From Planctomycetaceae bacterium (GTDB lineage: Bacteria; Planctomycetota; Planctomycetia; Pirellulales; Thermoguttaceae), in the NCBI GenBank assembly GCA_031267635.1, contig JAIRYX010000265.1:1-15924 (forward strand): 15,924 nt of DNA. The letters run 5' to 3'. The translations under genes were made by a program, and so were the position numbers. Positions 7,678 through 13,869 of the stretch are shown piece by piece. The notes under the pieces were generated by a model, which saw only the letters and a list, made by a program, of their open reading frames with translations, searched no databases and had not been told where the DNA came from. The stretch's first letter is position 1. Every line of letters starts with the position of its first letter.

Positions 7678-7695
7678 CGCAAATATTTGCGAAAT
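7678..7695 (-). promoter_or_regulatory. Candidate TetR operator upstream of the adaptor gene
   Basis: A perfect 14-bp palindrome, CGCAAATATTTGCG, at 7678-7691 overlaps ATTTGCGAAAT (7685-7695), an 11-base sequence that recurs exactly at 8436-8446 upstream of the TetR gene in the same orientation. It lies about 65-80 bases before the adaptor ATG and just downstream of a possible -10 element (TAATTA on the minus strand). Position and repetition suggest a repressor-binding site. Confidence 0.42.
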
Positions 7696-7774
7696 TTCCA
7701 TAATTAGTTACAAAAAATGATGGAATTGATGGAATCTATATGTTTACTAAAAACATTTCGTGATTTTTCGCGGG

Positions 7775-8398
7775 TCATCTTTTTACGCCGTTCAACATCG
7801 TATCGACCGCGAGTTTGGTCATTTCCGTCAAGCCAATAAATTTTCCAAAATGGCAATAGGTGATTGTTGCGCCGTAAGTGGCTGTGCAATAGGTGAAAAA
7901 AAACGCATTCGGATCGTCAATCTGCAATTCTCCTCGTGCCACGCCGTCGGTGATAATTTTCATAATCGGATCGAAAAAATGGCAGTGCAAATACTCATGA
8001 ACGTCTTCGGGAACGGAACCGCGAAACTGCGCCCGTTGCAACGCCATAACTTCGATGCAGTTTGGATAATTTTCAAAAAAGCGGGAACGTTCTATCGTCA
8101 AATTTCGCAACTTTATCGCGGCGTTGTCCTGACTTTCCAAAATCGGAATCAACGGCTCGCACCAACATTGAATCACATACAAAGAGGTTGCCCAGAACAG
8201 TTGTTCTTTATTGATAAAGTAACGATAAACGGTTCCTTTCCCGACTCCGGCGCGATTCGCAATCTCTTGAACGTCCGCACTTTGATATCCAAATTCCGCA
8301 AAAACATCAATTGCCGCCTTGAAAATCGCATTGCGCTTTTCAATTTTTATCTCGGTTGCGTTTTGACAGGAATCGTCAAGGGCGGTTTTGAAGGACAT
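7775..8398 (-). CDS. TetR/AcrR-family transcriptional repressor
   Basis: A 207-residue protein with an N-terminal DNA-binding domain at about 22-70. The helices are RNAIFKAAIDVFAEFGY, then ADVQEIANRAGVGKGTVYRY (helix-turn-helix with the family's G-x-G-K-G-T-x-Y-x-Y-F core), then INKEQLFW. The rest, about 140 residues, is the all-helical ligand-binding and dimerisation domain. It is rich in aromatic and Cys residues, as expected for a pocket that binds hydrophobic compounds. The gene is the first of three on the minus strand (regulator, adaptor, pump), so it most likely represses this pump and is relieved by pump substrates. A promoter and candidate operator lie just upstream. The stop is 159 bases before the adaptor start, which leaves room for a second promoter. 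No clear Shine-Dalgarno sequence is visible at the ATG. Family assignment is secure; the ligand is unknown. Confidence 0.93.
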   Translation of the reverse strand: MSFKTALDDSCQNATEIKIEKRNAIFKAAIDVFAEFGYQSADVQEIANRAGVGKGTVYRYFINKEQLFWATSLYVIQCWCEPLIPILESQDNAAIKLRNLTIERSRFFENYPNCIEVMALQRAQFRGSVPEDVHEYLHCHFFDPIMKIITDGVARGELQIDDPNAFFFTYCTATYGATITYCHFGKFIGLTEMTKLAVDTMLNGVKR

Positions 8399-8435
8399 AA
8401 ACTGTTGGTTCTAAAAAAGTTAAAAACTTTTAATC

Positions 8436-8477
8436 ATTTGCGAAATATATAAAATTCACAATATTCATACAGTTCAA
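8436..8477 (-). promoter_or_regulatory. Predicted promoter and operator of the TetR gene
   Basis: On the minus strand a -35-like TTGAAC (8472-8477) is separated by exactly 17 bases from a -10-like TTTTAT (8449-8454). The sequence ATTTCGCAAAT (8436-8446) lies at the predicted transcription start and is identical to the site upstream of the adaptor gene. A repressor bound here would block initiation, consistent with autoregulation. Confidence 0.42.
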
Positions 8478-8543
8478 ACGCTGTGTTTATTTGTAACAAA
8501 TGGCGACAATAGGTTGCGGCTATTATCCCTCCCCAAAAACAGA

Positions 8544-8557
8544 ACGGACTAGTCCGT
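8544..8557. promoter_or_regulatory. Perfect 14-bp palindrome ACGGACTAGTCCGT
   Basis: A perfect GC-containing inverted repeat in an otherwise AT-rich intergenic region. It lies about 146 bases before the TetR gene and about 305 before the sigma gene. Its size and symmetry are those of a dimeric-regulator operator. It differs in sequence from the ATTTGCGAAAT pair, so it may be bound by a different protein. Confidence 0.4.
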
Positions 8558-8759
8558 CCCATACCTAATCTATCATAACCCCTAATTTTACCTTGTCAAG
8601 TTATATGCTCTAAGAAAAAGAGAAATAATAGAGAAAATATCACAAAGAAAAGTATTGTACATTACATGGTGAAAAATTGCCATTTATAGCGAAAAGATAC
8701 AAAAGGGAATATCCATTAAAAGAAGTTTTTTAGAGATTTTCATAAAAAGTGATTTAAAA

Positions 8760-8787
8760 TGGGAAAAATCATTTTCGGCGGCGTCTA
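8760..8787 (+). promoter_or_regulatory. Possible ECF-type promoter for the sigma gene
   Basis: TGGGAA at 8760-8765 is followed after 16 bases by CGTCTA at 8782-8787, about 75 bases before the sigma ATG. A GGAA-like -35 and CGTC-like -10 at this spacing are typical of promoters used by ECF sigma factors, which often control their own gene. The match is loose and unsupported by a second site. Confidence 0.2.
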
Positions 8788-8862
8788 TTAGGTATAAATT
8801 GAGAGAATCGAAACAAATTGAAAGATGATTGTTATACAAGATTTTTTTGACAATGCTAGCTG

Positions 8863-9357
8863 ATGAACCCAAACGAAGACAACACGCCCGATTTTGCTGA
8901 AATTGTTAGAACGCAACTTCCGGCTCTTCTTTTGTTTGCGCGGCAGTGGCGGCATGGCTCGTCGGAAGATATTGTGCAGGAAGCGTTTATGCGACTTTGG
9001 GAACAACGCGAATTGCCGGAAAATATCACGGCGTGGTTGTTTACAGCGGTACGAAATCTGTCCAATCATCATTTACGTTCCGAAAAGCGTCGTAAAAACC
9101 GAGAAACGAAAGCGAATACAAAAAATTGCTGGTTTGATCAGGAAAATTCCCACGACGAAACAGATGAAGTCAATGCAACTTTAATTCGACATCTGGAAGC
9201 GTTGCCGTTTCAGTATCGTGAAATTATCGTTGCGAAAATTTGGGGAAAGATGACGCTAGAACAAATCGCCGTAATATATGGTAAATCCAAAAGTTCCGTT
9301 CATCGTTTGTATAATACGGGTTTGAAAATATTATACGAAAGTATCAAGTTTTTATGA
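8863..9357 (+). CDS. ECF-family RNA polymerase sigma factor
   Basis: A 164-residue sigma-70-type factor with only regions 2 and 4, the hallmark of the extracytoplasmic-function group. Region 2 spans about 12-80: SSEDIVQEAFMRLWEQ binds core polymerase, and the following ITAWLFTAVRNLSNHHLR contacts the -10 element. A short polar linker follows (about 78-105). Region 4 spans about 107-160: LEALPFQYREIIVAKIWG, then the helix-turn-helix MTLEQIAVIYGKSKSSVHRL, which reads the -35 element. The ATG at 8863 gives a standard N-terminus; no strong Shine-Dalgarno sequence is present. The next gene starts 66 bases after the stop and encodes a single-pass membrane protein, the usual arrangement for a sigma/anti-sigma pair. 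The signal it responds to cannot be read from the sequence. Confidence 0.93.
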   Translation: MNPNEDNTPDFAEIVRTQLPALLLFARQWRHGSSEDIVQEAFMRLWEQRELPENITAWLFTAVRNLSNHHLRSEKRRKNRETKANTKNCWFDQENSHDETDEVNATLIRHLEALPFQYREIIVAKIWGKMTLEQIAVIYGKSKSSVHRLYNTGLKILYESIKFL

Positions 9358-9423
9358 CCCATGAATGCCATAAAAATCCACGTAGAAAGAAAAACTAAAA
9401 AACGCAAAAGGAAGGTTTTAAAA

Positions 9424-10167
9424 ATGAATCCGTCCGAAATGGAACAATTAGAACGTCAGCTTGCCGCATTGAAGCCGATAAAAAATCACGAATTGGTCGA
9501 AAAAATCATGTTATTTACTGAGGAAAAAACGCGACAAGAATTAGAAAATCCGGCAGGATTCCCGCAAAGCTTATCGGAATATTCTTGCTTTCCAGATTTC
9601 TCTCAAACAACCGACACGGCAAACCACGCGAGTCGTTTTACTTCGGTGTTGCCGATCTTGACCGGATTTGCCGGGATAATTTTCGGAGCGGCGATAACGC
9701 TTTTTATTGTCACTTTTATTATTCCGCCTCAGGTTACTGTTCGGGAAATCGTGCGCGTTGTTCCGGCGGAAAACTCGACGCAAAAAAATTCCGCGATACA
9801 AACCGCCGCGAGTCCGTCGGATTCACGTAGTATTTCGGATTCATATCATCATATTACAGTGAAACACGAAAAATTCTCGTCGCCGGAAATTTTGCCGCAA
9901 CCGGAACCGCCGATTTTTCCGGCGTGGCTGGCGGCGGTGTTGGAATCGTTCGTGCCGGAGCGATTTTTCCTGTCCGTACAACAAGACGCGATAGCGATGA
10001 ATCAATCCATTGACATTGACGCAATGTTGAAGCGGCACGAAGAAATTTCCAAACATGCGGCTTATTCCGAACCTCGCGTCATGTTGTTACGTCACGCCGT
10101 CAACAAAACCCCCGACACGCTTTCGCCGCTGACTTTCCGCGAAACGTTAAGAGAATTATGTTTGTAG
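9424..10167 (+). CDS. Single-pass membrane protein, candidate anti-sigma factor
   Basis: I chose the ATG at 9424 over the in-frame ATG at 9361 because AAGGAAGG lies 8 bases before it and the upstream residues are low-complexity Lys/Arg. The product is 247 aa. A charged cytoplasmic N-terminus (1-72) begins MNPSEMEQLERQLAALKP. One membrane helix (about 75-101, VLPILTGFAGIIFGAAITLF and on) follows. After it come a linker rich in Ser, Thr and Pro and a C-terminal domain (about 165-247). No zinc-binding anti-sigma motif (H-x3-C-x2-C) is present and I do not recognise a family. The anti-sigma role is inferred from topology and from position directly downstream of the ECF sigma gene, probably in one operon. 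The first 18 residues recur in the next gene's product. Confidence 0.75.
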   Translation: MNPSEMEQLERQLAALKPIKNHELVEKIMLFTEEKTRQELENPAGFPQSLSEYSCFPDFSQTTDTANHASRFTSVLPILTGFAGIIFGAAITLFIVTFIIPPQVTVREIVRVVPAENSTQKNSAIQTAASPSDSRSISDSYHHITVKHEKFSSPEILPQPEPPIFPAWLAAVLESFVPERFFLSVQQDAIAMNQSIDIDAMLKRHEEISKHAAYSEPRVMLLRHAVNKTPDTLSPLTFRETLRELCL

Positions 10168-10169
10168 CA

Positions 10170-10254
10170 AGATGTCAGTTTTCAGAAAACTGATTCCAGT
10201 AAATGTTTGCCAAACGTGAAAAGGATGGAATATCAATACTGGTCACTGACATCT
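10170..10254. repeat. Large imperfect inverted repeat in the intergenic region
   Basis: The outer arms AGATGTCAGT (10170-10179) and ACTGACATCT (10245-10254) are perfectly complementary. The inner arms CCAGTA (10196-10201) and TACTGG (10237-10242) also pair. Within it, CAGTTTTC/GAAAACTG and GTTTG/CAAAC form local hairpins. The structure begins just after the stop codon of the candidate anti-sigma gene and ends 30 bases before the next start. It could be a terminator, an RNA leader or a small mobile repeat. Confidence 0.55.
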
Positions 10255-10284
10255 GAAACCTAAAACATTCCGAAAGGTTGAAAA

Positions 10285-10626
10285 ATGACTCCATCCCAAA
10301 GAGAACAATTAGTGCAACAACTTGCTACATCGAAACCGGTACAAAGTACTGATAATATTTTTTCTCTTGATTTTAAAAAATCAAGCGTCAATAAACGTTT
10401 TAAATCACTTCTTGACACAATGGAAAAAGAAGTTAAAGATAACACTAAAACACCGACTCGACGTGTTTTTCTTCAAGCTATTTTTGGAATTAGTTGGAGT
10501 ACAATTGGTTCTCTTCCTGTAATACTTGCTCAAAATAGTGATGAATGTGGAATACCAAATATGAGTATACCATGTTTTACTAATGTTTGTTCAGACGATC
10601 ATACTTGTCCAACCGCTGATTATTGA
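10285..10626 (+). CDS. 113-aa small protein with Tat-like signal and four-cysteine tail
   Basis: The ATG at 10285 follows AAAGG with a 7-base spacer. Four parts can be seen. Residues 1-18 (MTPSQREQLVQQLATSKP) match the start of the upstream candidate anti-sigma protein at 11 of 18 positions. Residues about 19-57 are a charged linker. T58-R59-R60-V61-F62-L63 fits the twin-arginine export consensus (S/T-R-R-x-F-L-K) and is followed by a hydrophobic stretch to about A82, with a plausible cleavage after SLPVILA. The tail of about 31 residues is small, acidic and holds C88, C97, C102 and C108 (C-x8-C-x4-C-x5-C). I do not recognise a family. It could be a membrane-tethered regulator, a small metal- or disulfide-containing secreted protein, or a peptide precursor. 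The signal lies far from the N-terminus for a Tat substrate, so the assignment is cautious. Composition is much more AT-rich than the genes on either side. Confidence 0.7.
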   Translation: MTPSQREQLVQQLATSKPVQSTDNIFSLDFKKSSVNKRFKSLLDTMEKEVKDNTKTPTRRVFLQAIFGISWSTIGSLPVILAQNSDECGIPNMSIPCFTNVCSDDHTCPTADY

Positions 10627-10662
10627 TTTAAAAAATTTTTAATGATAAAGATTGATAAATAA

Positions 10663-11223
10663 ATGTTTCAAAATCGCAAAAACATAATCTTATGTTCTGT
10701 CATTTTAATTCTTGTTGTTTTTCCATTTGTTATGCATTGGATTAGAAAAAACGACAGTGTTAATAATATTAATAGCATAGAATATTTTGATCGTAGATCA
10801 AGTCGTGAAATTGAAACAAGTCTTTATGAAAAAGACTTAAAAATAAAACATATTAATGCTAAATTTTCTTATCTCCCTTTTCCTCAAGATATTCTTATTA
10901 TAAGTTCCCTAACACTTTCGCCGGATGGTAAATACATTTTTATTTCTGGAGGAACTGTGCCTCATCAAAAAATATACATGGCACCTTTTCCACCTAAAAG
11001 TGAGGCAGATTATAGACTTCTTTGTGATTTACCTAATGTGTATGATGTGATTGCGCTACAGTGTTCACCTTTTGATAAAAATAAAATAGGTTTTTTTGTT
11101 ATGGAAGAATGTCCTCCTGATGGAGAAAAAAAGATGATTGGAGATGGGGAAGTCAGAGCGTCGTTTTATGTTATATCAACGATAGACAAGAAGAATGGAA
11201 ATTTGGTATCGTTCGCCTATTAA
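10663..11223 (+). CDS. N-terminal half of a membrane-anchored beta-propeller-like protein (frameshifted)
   Basis: The product is 186 residues before a stop. An N-terminal membrane anchor (about 8-28, IILCSVILILVVFPFVMHWI) is followed by an exported domain. LTLSPDGKYIFISGG (about 84-98) is a typical TolB/WD40-like propeller blade strand (S-P-D-G-K). The frame ends abruptly with NLVSFAY. The plus-one frame, open from about 11186, continues the same kind of sequence (EIWYRSPIKKPTSFVLGG). A single-base difference near the ATGGAAATTT at 11195-11204 would join them into one protein of about 409 residues. The gene starts 36 bases after the 113-aa ORF and shares its AT-rich composition. Either the gene is a recent pseudogene or the base call is wrong. 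Function is unknown. Confidence 0.7.
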   Translation: MFQNRKNIILCSVILILVVFPFVMHWIRKNDSVNNINSIEYFDRRSSREIETSLYEKDLKIKHINAKFSYLPFPQDILIISSLTLSPDGKYIFISGGTVPHQKIYMAPFPPKSEADYRLLCDLPNVYDVIALQCSPFDKNKIGFFVMEECPPDGEKKMIGDGEVRASFYVISTIDKKNGNLVSFAY

Positions 11224-11893
11224 AAAACCAACTAGTTTTGTTCTTGGAGGAAGCCAAAAAAAATTATTTACTTTTTGTTGGTATAAAGAGAATGAAATTA
11301 TCTGTTTTGTTGGTAATAGTTGGGAAATTTTTCGTTTTACAGCAAAAGGTGAGAGATCATTATTCCAAATTTTCTATGATGATGATGATAGAAATAAAAA
11401 CAAGTGCATTGAAAGAAAGCTATTTAATGATGAAAAAGGAAATATTTATTTATTAGATGTTCGAGTTCTTGCAGAGAAAAACAAAAATTCATCTACAATA
11501 AATACGAATCAGGCATTTGGTATGCAAGGCGTTCTTTTTTTACTTGATCCAAAATCTAATGAATTCAAATGTTATAGTGATCCTCATATTGTTGCTTCAC
11601 TAAGTGGTTCGCTTTGTGGAAATGCAGCAAATAACTCCTCATGGATTGCCGCAATTATGGGAGGAAAATATGGTTTTAGTGTTATTGATGTAAATAACGT
11701 AGACAACAGAAAAAACATCTGTCTCAATAATTTCCCAGAACATGTTGTAAGTTATTATCCAGCTTTAACTCCTGATAATTCTTTTGTTGTATGTTGTTTA
11801 AAAACGACAGAACCAAGTATGGTTGAATACTATGGTATTAATAAAGTTCCTCCTCGTCCAATGTTTAATCTGGTAATGTTTTTACTACAATAA
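11195..11893 (+). CDS. C-terminal half of the beta-propeller-like protein (frameshifted)
   Basis: The frame could start at the ATG at 11195, which overlaps the upstream frame by 29 bases. No Shine-Dalgarno sequence supports independent initiation, so I treat it as the continuation of the upstream ORF. The 232 residues are rich in short beta-strand patterns separated by polar turns (NEIICFVGNSWEIFRF, GNIYLLDVRVLAEK, YYPALTPDNSFVVCCL), as in propeller proteins. There is no catalytic motif I recognise. The ending (MFNLVMFLLQ) is hydrophobic. Codon usage is strongly AT-biased, as in the upstream half. The AT-rich DNA and broken frame could indicate acquired DNA under weak selection. Confidence 0.65.
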   Translation: MEIWYRSPIKKPTSFVLGGSQKKLFTFCWYKENEIICFVGNSWEIFRFTAKGERSLFQIFYDDDDRNKNKCIERKLFNDEKGNIYLLDVRVLAEKNKNSSTINTNQAFGMQGVLFLLDPKSNEFKCYSDPHIVASLSGSLCGNAANNSSWIAAIMGGKYGFSVIDVNNVDNRKNICLNNFPEHVVSYYPALTPDNSFVVCCLKTTEPSMVEYYGINKVPPRPMFNLVMFLLQ

Positions 11894-11984
11894 CTGTGAG
11901 TTTTCATTCAATATTGTTTACATTGTCGTATTATTTAACATTTGTTTGTAGTACCTGAAACCTAACCCTAGAAAGTTTTTTCCG

Positions 11985-13640
11985 ATGAAAAAAAATCTCT
12001 TATTTCTGATTGCGGCAGCGTTATTGACGCAAACGATACCACAAATGGCAGCGTGTTACGCAGCAGACGATACGCCGGAAGTTAAATTTCCCGCGAGCGA
12101 AACGTTTCGCACATTTTATGAAAGCTGGAACGACTTCGCAGACGATCAAGAAAACGGCGTCAAAGGGCAGCATATCAAAATGACTGTCACTCCGACGGAA
12201 TTGCCGTATCCGTTGTTGAAGTATCGTTTCAACACTTATGTTAACGAAATGGAGTCGGGTAACGCTGCGCCGCTTTACTCCGAAGCGTATGCACGATTCC
12301 GTGATATTGAACAAAGAACAATGCGGAATAAAGTGTATGAATCGCAAGAGTACGCTAAAGCGAAGTGGCCTGAGGCGTTCAATATTCCGCCGGAAAAAAG
12401 AGACGACGACATGATTAAAAAACTTCAATTTCAGGCATTTCCGCTCAAACCGCATTGGACGAAAGAGTCATGGACGCTCATTGACGCGTCGCAAGAAGAA
12501 GAGCTATATAAAAATCTGAATGAAGTTTATCGTTTCATCGAAAAAGCAAGTAAGAAACGCGATTGCGATTGGAGTTACCAAATAGAATATCGCGGACTAT
12601 ATACGTTGCTTCCGCACATTCAAAACCTCCGTACATTGGCGAGATACTTAGATGGAAAAGCGGAATGGGAAATTCGCAACGGCAAATACGACGACGCGGT
12701 AAAAACGATTCGGCTCGGCTTGCGGCTCGCGGAGCATTTGGAATCATCAGATTATCCTTACCTTGTGACGGAACTTGTGGCGATTGCAATTAAAGGAATA
12801 ATGTTTAACAAAATTCAACTTCTTTCCGCGCAACCGGACTCACCGAACCTTTATCCGGCATTGACGCAAATCGTTTATCGCAGTGATATTTATCAGAAAT
12901 CACTGCAAATGGAACAATACATGTGGTTTAATCGTTCTGACATGCAGGAAATGATGGAAAGAATGGATGAGAACAACAGAGAAGATTGTAAAATATTGCT
13001 GGACGCTGTCGTTGCAACGTTTGGACGCGGTGCATTTGCTAATAACAATTTTGAAACCACGCAACAAGACCGTATGAATCAAGTAATAACAGCCGCATGT
13101 TTGATATGTTATCCTCATGGCAAAGAACGGCTTTTGAAACGCGGTTTGACGGAAACGGAAATAGAAAAGCTCTCCGTGTATCAAGTGGTGACGCCTTATA
13201 TTCTCGAAGAAATCAAAGGCGCGTATGATAAAATGATTGTAGCCGCCTTGTTCCCATTAGGTTCTAAACATACGGCGATTGAATTTAGCTCGGATGATTA
13301 TGGTATTCAACGCGCTGATTCTCCGGTTAACGTCTATTTATCGTTGCTCTTACCGGCGGCAACGGCGGCAAAAAATGCGTTTTTGCGGATGGAACAAAAT
13401 CTCGACTTAATGAAAATCACGGAAGCCATTCGTTATTATGCGGCGGTGAACGGCGGCAAGTTGCCCGAATCGCTTGAGCAAATCGAACAGCTTTATGTTA
13501 AAACGGTCGGCGTCGTGAACAATAAACCGTTTGGTTATCGTGTCGAAGGAAACACGGCGATTATTGATTATGTTCTCTCTGGCGTCGGTGAAAGCCGATT
13601 GGAAATTACAGTGGAAAAAATCGCGGATCGCAAAGAGTAA
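11985..13640 (+). CDS. Secreted protein of a planctomycete-type family, function unknown
   Basis: 551 residues. The N-terminus (MKKNLLFLIAAALLTQTIPQ, then MAACYA) is a classical signal peptide, with likely cleavage near residue 26, so the protein acts in the periplasm or is surface-exposed. Residues about 212-300 form a helical repeat region: LRTLARYLDGKAEWEIRNGK, then DDAVKTIRLGLRLAEHLE, then LVTELVAIAIKG and DSPNLYPALTQI. This arrangement resembles helical regions in planctomycete proteins of unknown function. The C-terminus (about 472-540) has AIRYYAAVNGGKLPESLEQI followed by KPFGYRVEGN, a pattern seen at the ends of many planctomycete secreted proteins. No enzyme motif is visible. GC content returns to the level of the sigma-factor genes. 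It lies upstream of another secreted protein on the same strand, about 230 bases apart, so joint transcription is possible but not shown. Confidence 0.85.
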   Translation: MKKNLLFLIAAALLTQTIPQMAACYAADDTPEVKFPASETFRTFYESWNDFADDQENGVKGQHIKMTVTPTELPYPLLKYRFNTYVNEMESGNAAPLYSEAYARFRDIEQRTMRNKVYESQEYAKAKWPEAFNIPPEKRDDDMIKKLQFQAFPLKPHWTKESWTLIDASQEEELYKNLNEVYRFIEKASKKRDCDWSYQIEYRGLYTLLPHIQNLRTLARYLDGKAEWEIRNGKYDDAVKTIRLGLRLAEHLESSDYPYLVTELVAIAIKGIMFNKIQLLSAQPDSPNLYPALTQIVYRSDIYQKSLQMEQYMWFNRSDMQEMMERMDENNREDCKILLDAVVATFGRGAFANNNFETTQQDRMNQVITAACLICYPHGKERLLKRGLTETEIEKLSVYQVVTPYILEEIKGAYDKMIVAALFPLGSKHTAIEFSSDDYGIQRADSPVNVYLSLLLPAATAAKNAFLRMEQNLDLMKITEAIRYYAAVNGGKLPESLEQIEQLYVKTVGVVNNKPFGYRVEGNTAIIDYVLSGVGESRLEITVEKIADRKE

Positions 13641-13869
13641 AACGCAAAAGTTGACGTCGGCAACGTGAATGTTGGCTTCAGAAATCGAAAAAGAGAGCGA
13701 TGAAAGGGACAGAAGGAACTAATGTTTCTGAAAAAGATTTCCTCAAATTAAAAAGCAAGTACCTGAGTCTCTCTTGTTCTCAAAGTCACTTTTGTCCCTA
13801 ATGTCCCTTTTTCAACTTTTCAACAAAAACCTAAAGTCATTAACAAAACAATTAACAAACAGGTGCATT
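13641..13869. other. Intergenic region with inverted TGTCCC-type repeats
   Basis: No gene. An inverted partial copy of the dispersed repeat (AAAGGGACAGAAGG at 13703-13716) faces the full copy TGTCCCTAATGTCCCTTT at 13793-13810. The flanking AAAGAGAG and CTCTCTT blocks are also complementary, so the transcript could fold into a long imperfect hairpin. The region is open in the frame of the next gene from 13774, but the coding start is placed at 13870. Confidence 0.5.
13793..13810. repeat. Dispersed TGTCCCT-type intergenic repeat, copy c
   Basis: The 18-base TGTCCCTAATGTCCCTTT is the exact reverse complement of 6223-6240 and differs by one base from 1235-1252. It lies about 60 bases upstream of the start of the DUF1559 protein gene. 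Confidence 0.6.

Larger units (their letters stand above)
8399..8862. other. Divergent intergenic control region (TetR gene / ECF sigma gene)
   Basis: 464 bases separate the two divergent genes. The left part holds the predicted TetR promoter and operator, the middle a perfect 14-bp palindrome at 8544-8557, and the right part a possible ECF-type promoter at 8760-8787. The remainder (about 8565-8755) is AT-rich with no ORF or strong hairpin that I can support. Confidence 0.6.

Noticed and set aside
7760..8452. Plus-strand open frame opposite the TetR gene
   Set aside because: The minus strand encodes a clear TetR helix-turn-helix; this frame is its shadow.
9361..9423. Upstream start for the candidate anti-sigma gene
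   Set aside because: The ATG at 9361 has no Shine-Dalgarno sequence and adds a low-complexity Lys/Arg stretch. The ATG at 9424 has AAGGAAGG at good spacing and begins the motif shared with the next gene.
13774..13869. Upstream start for the DUF1559 protein
   Set aside because: The extra residues would come from a dispersed repeat and would bury the signal peptide; the ATG at 13870 has AGGTG at correct distance.
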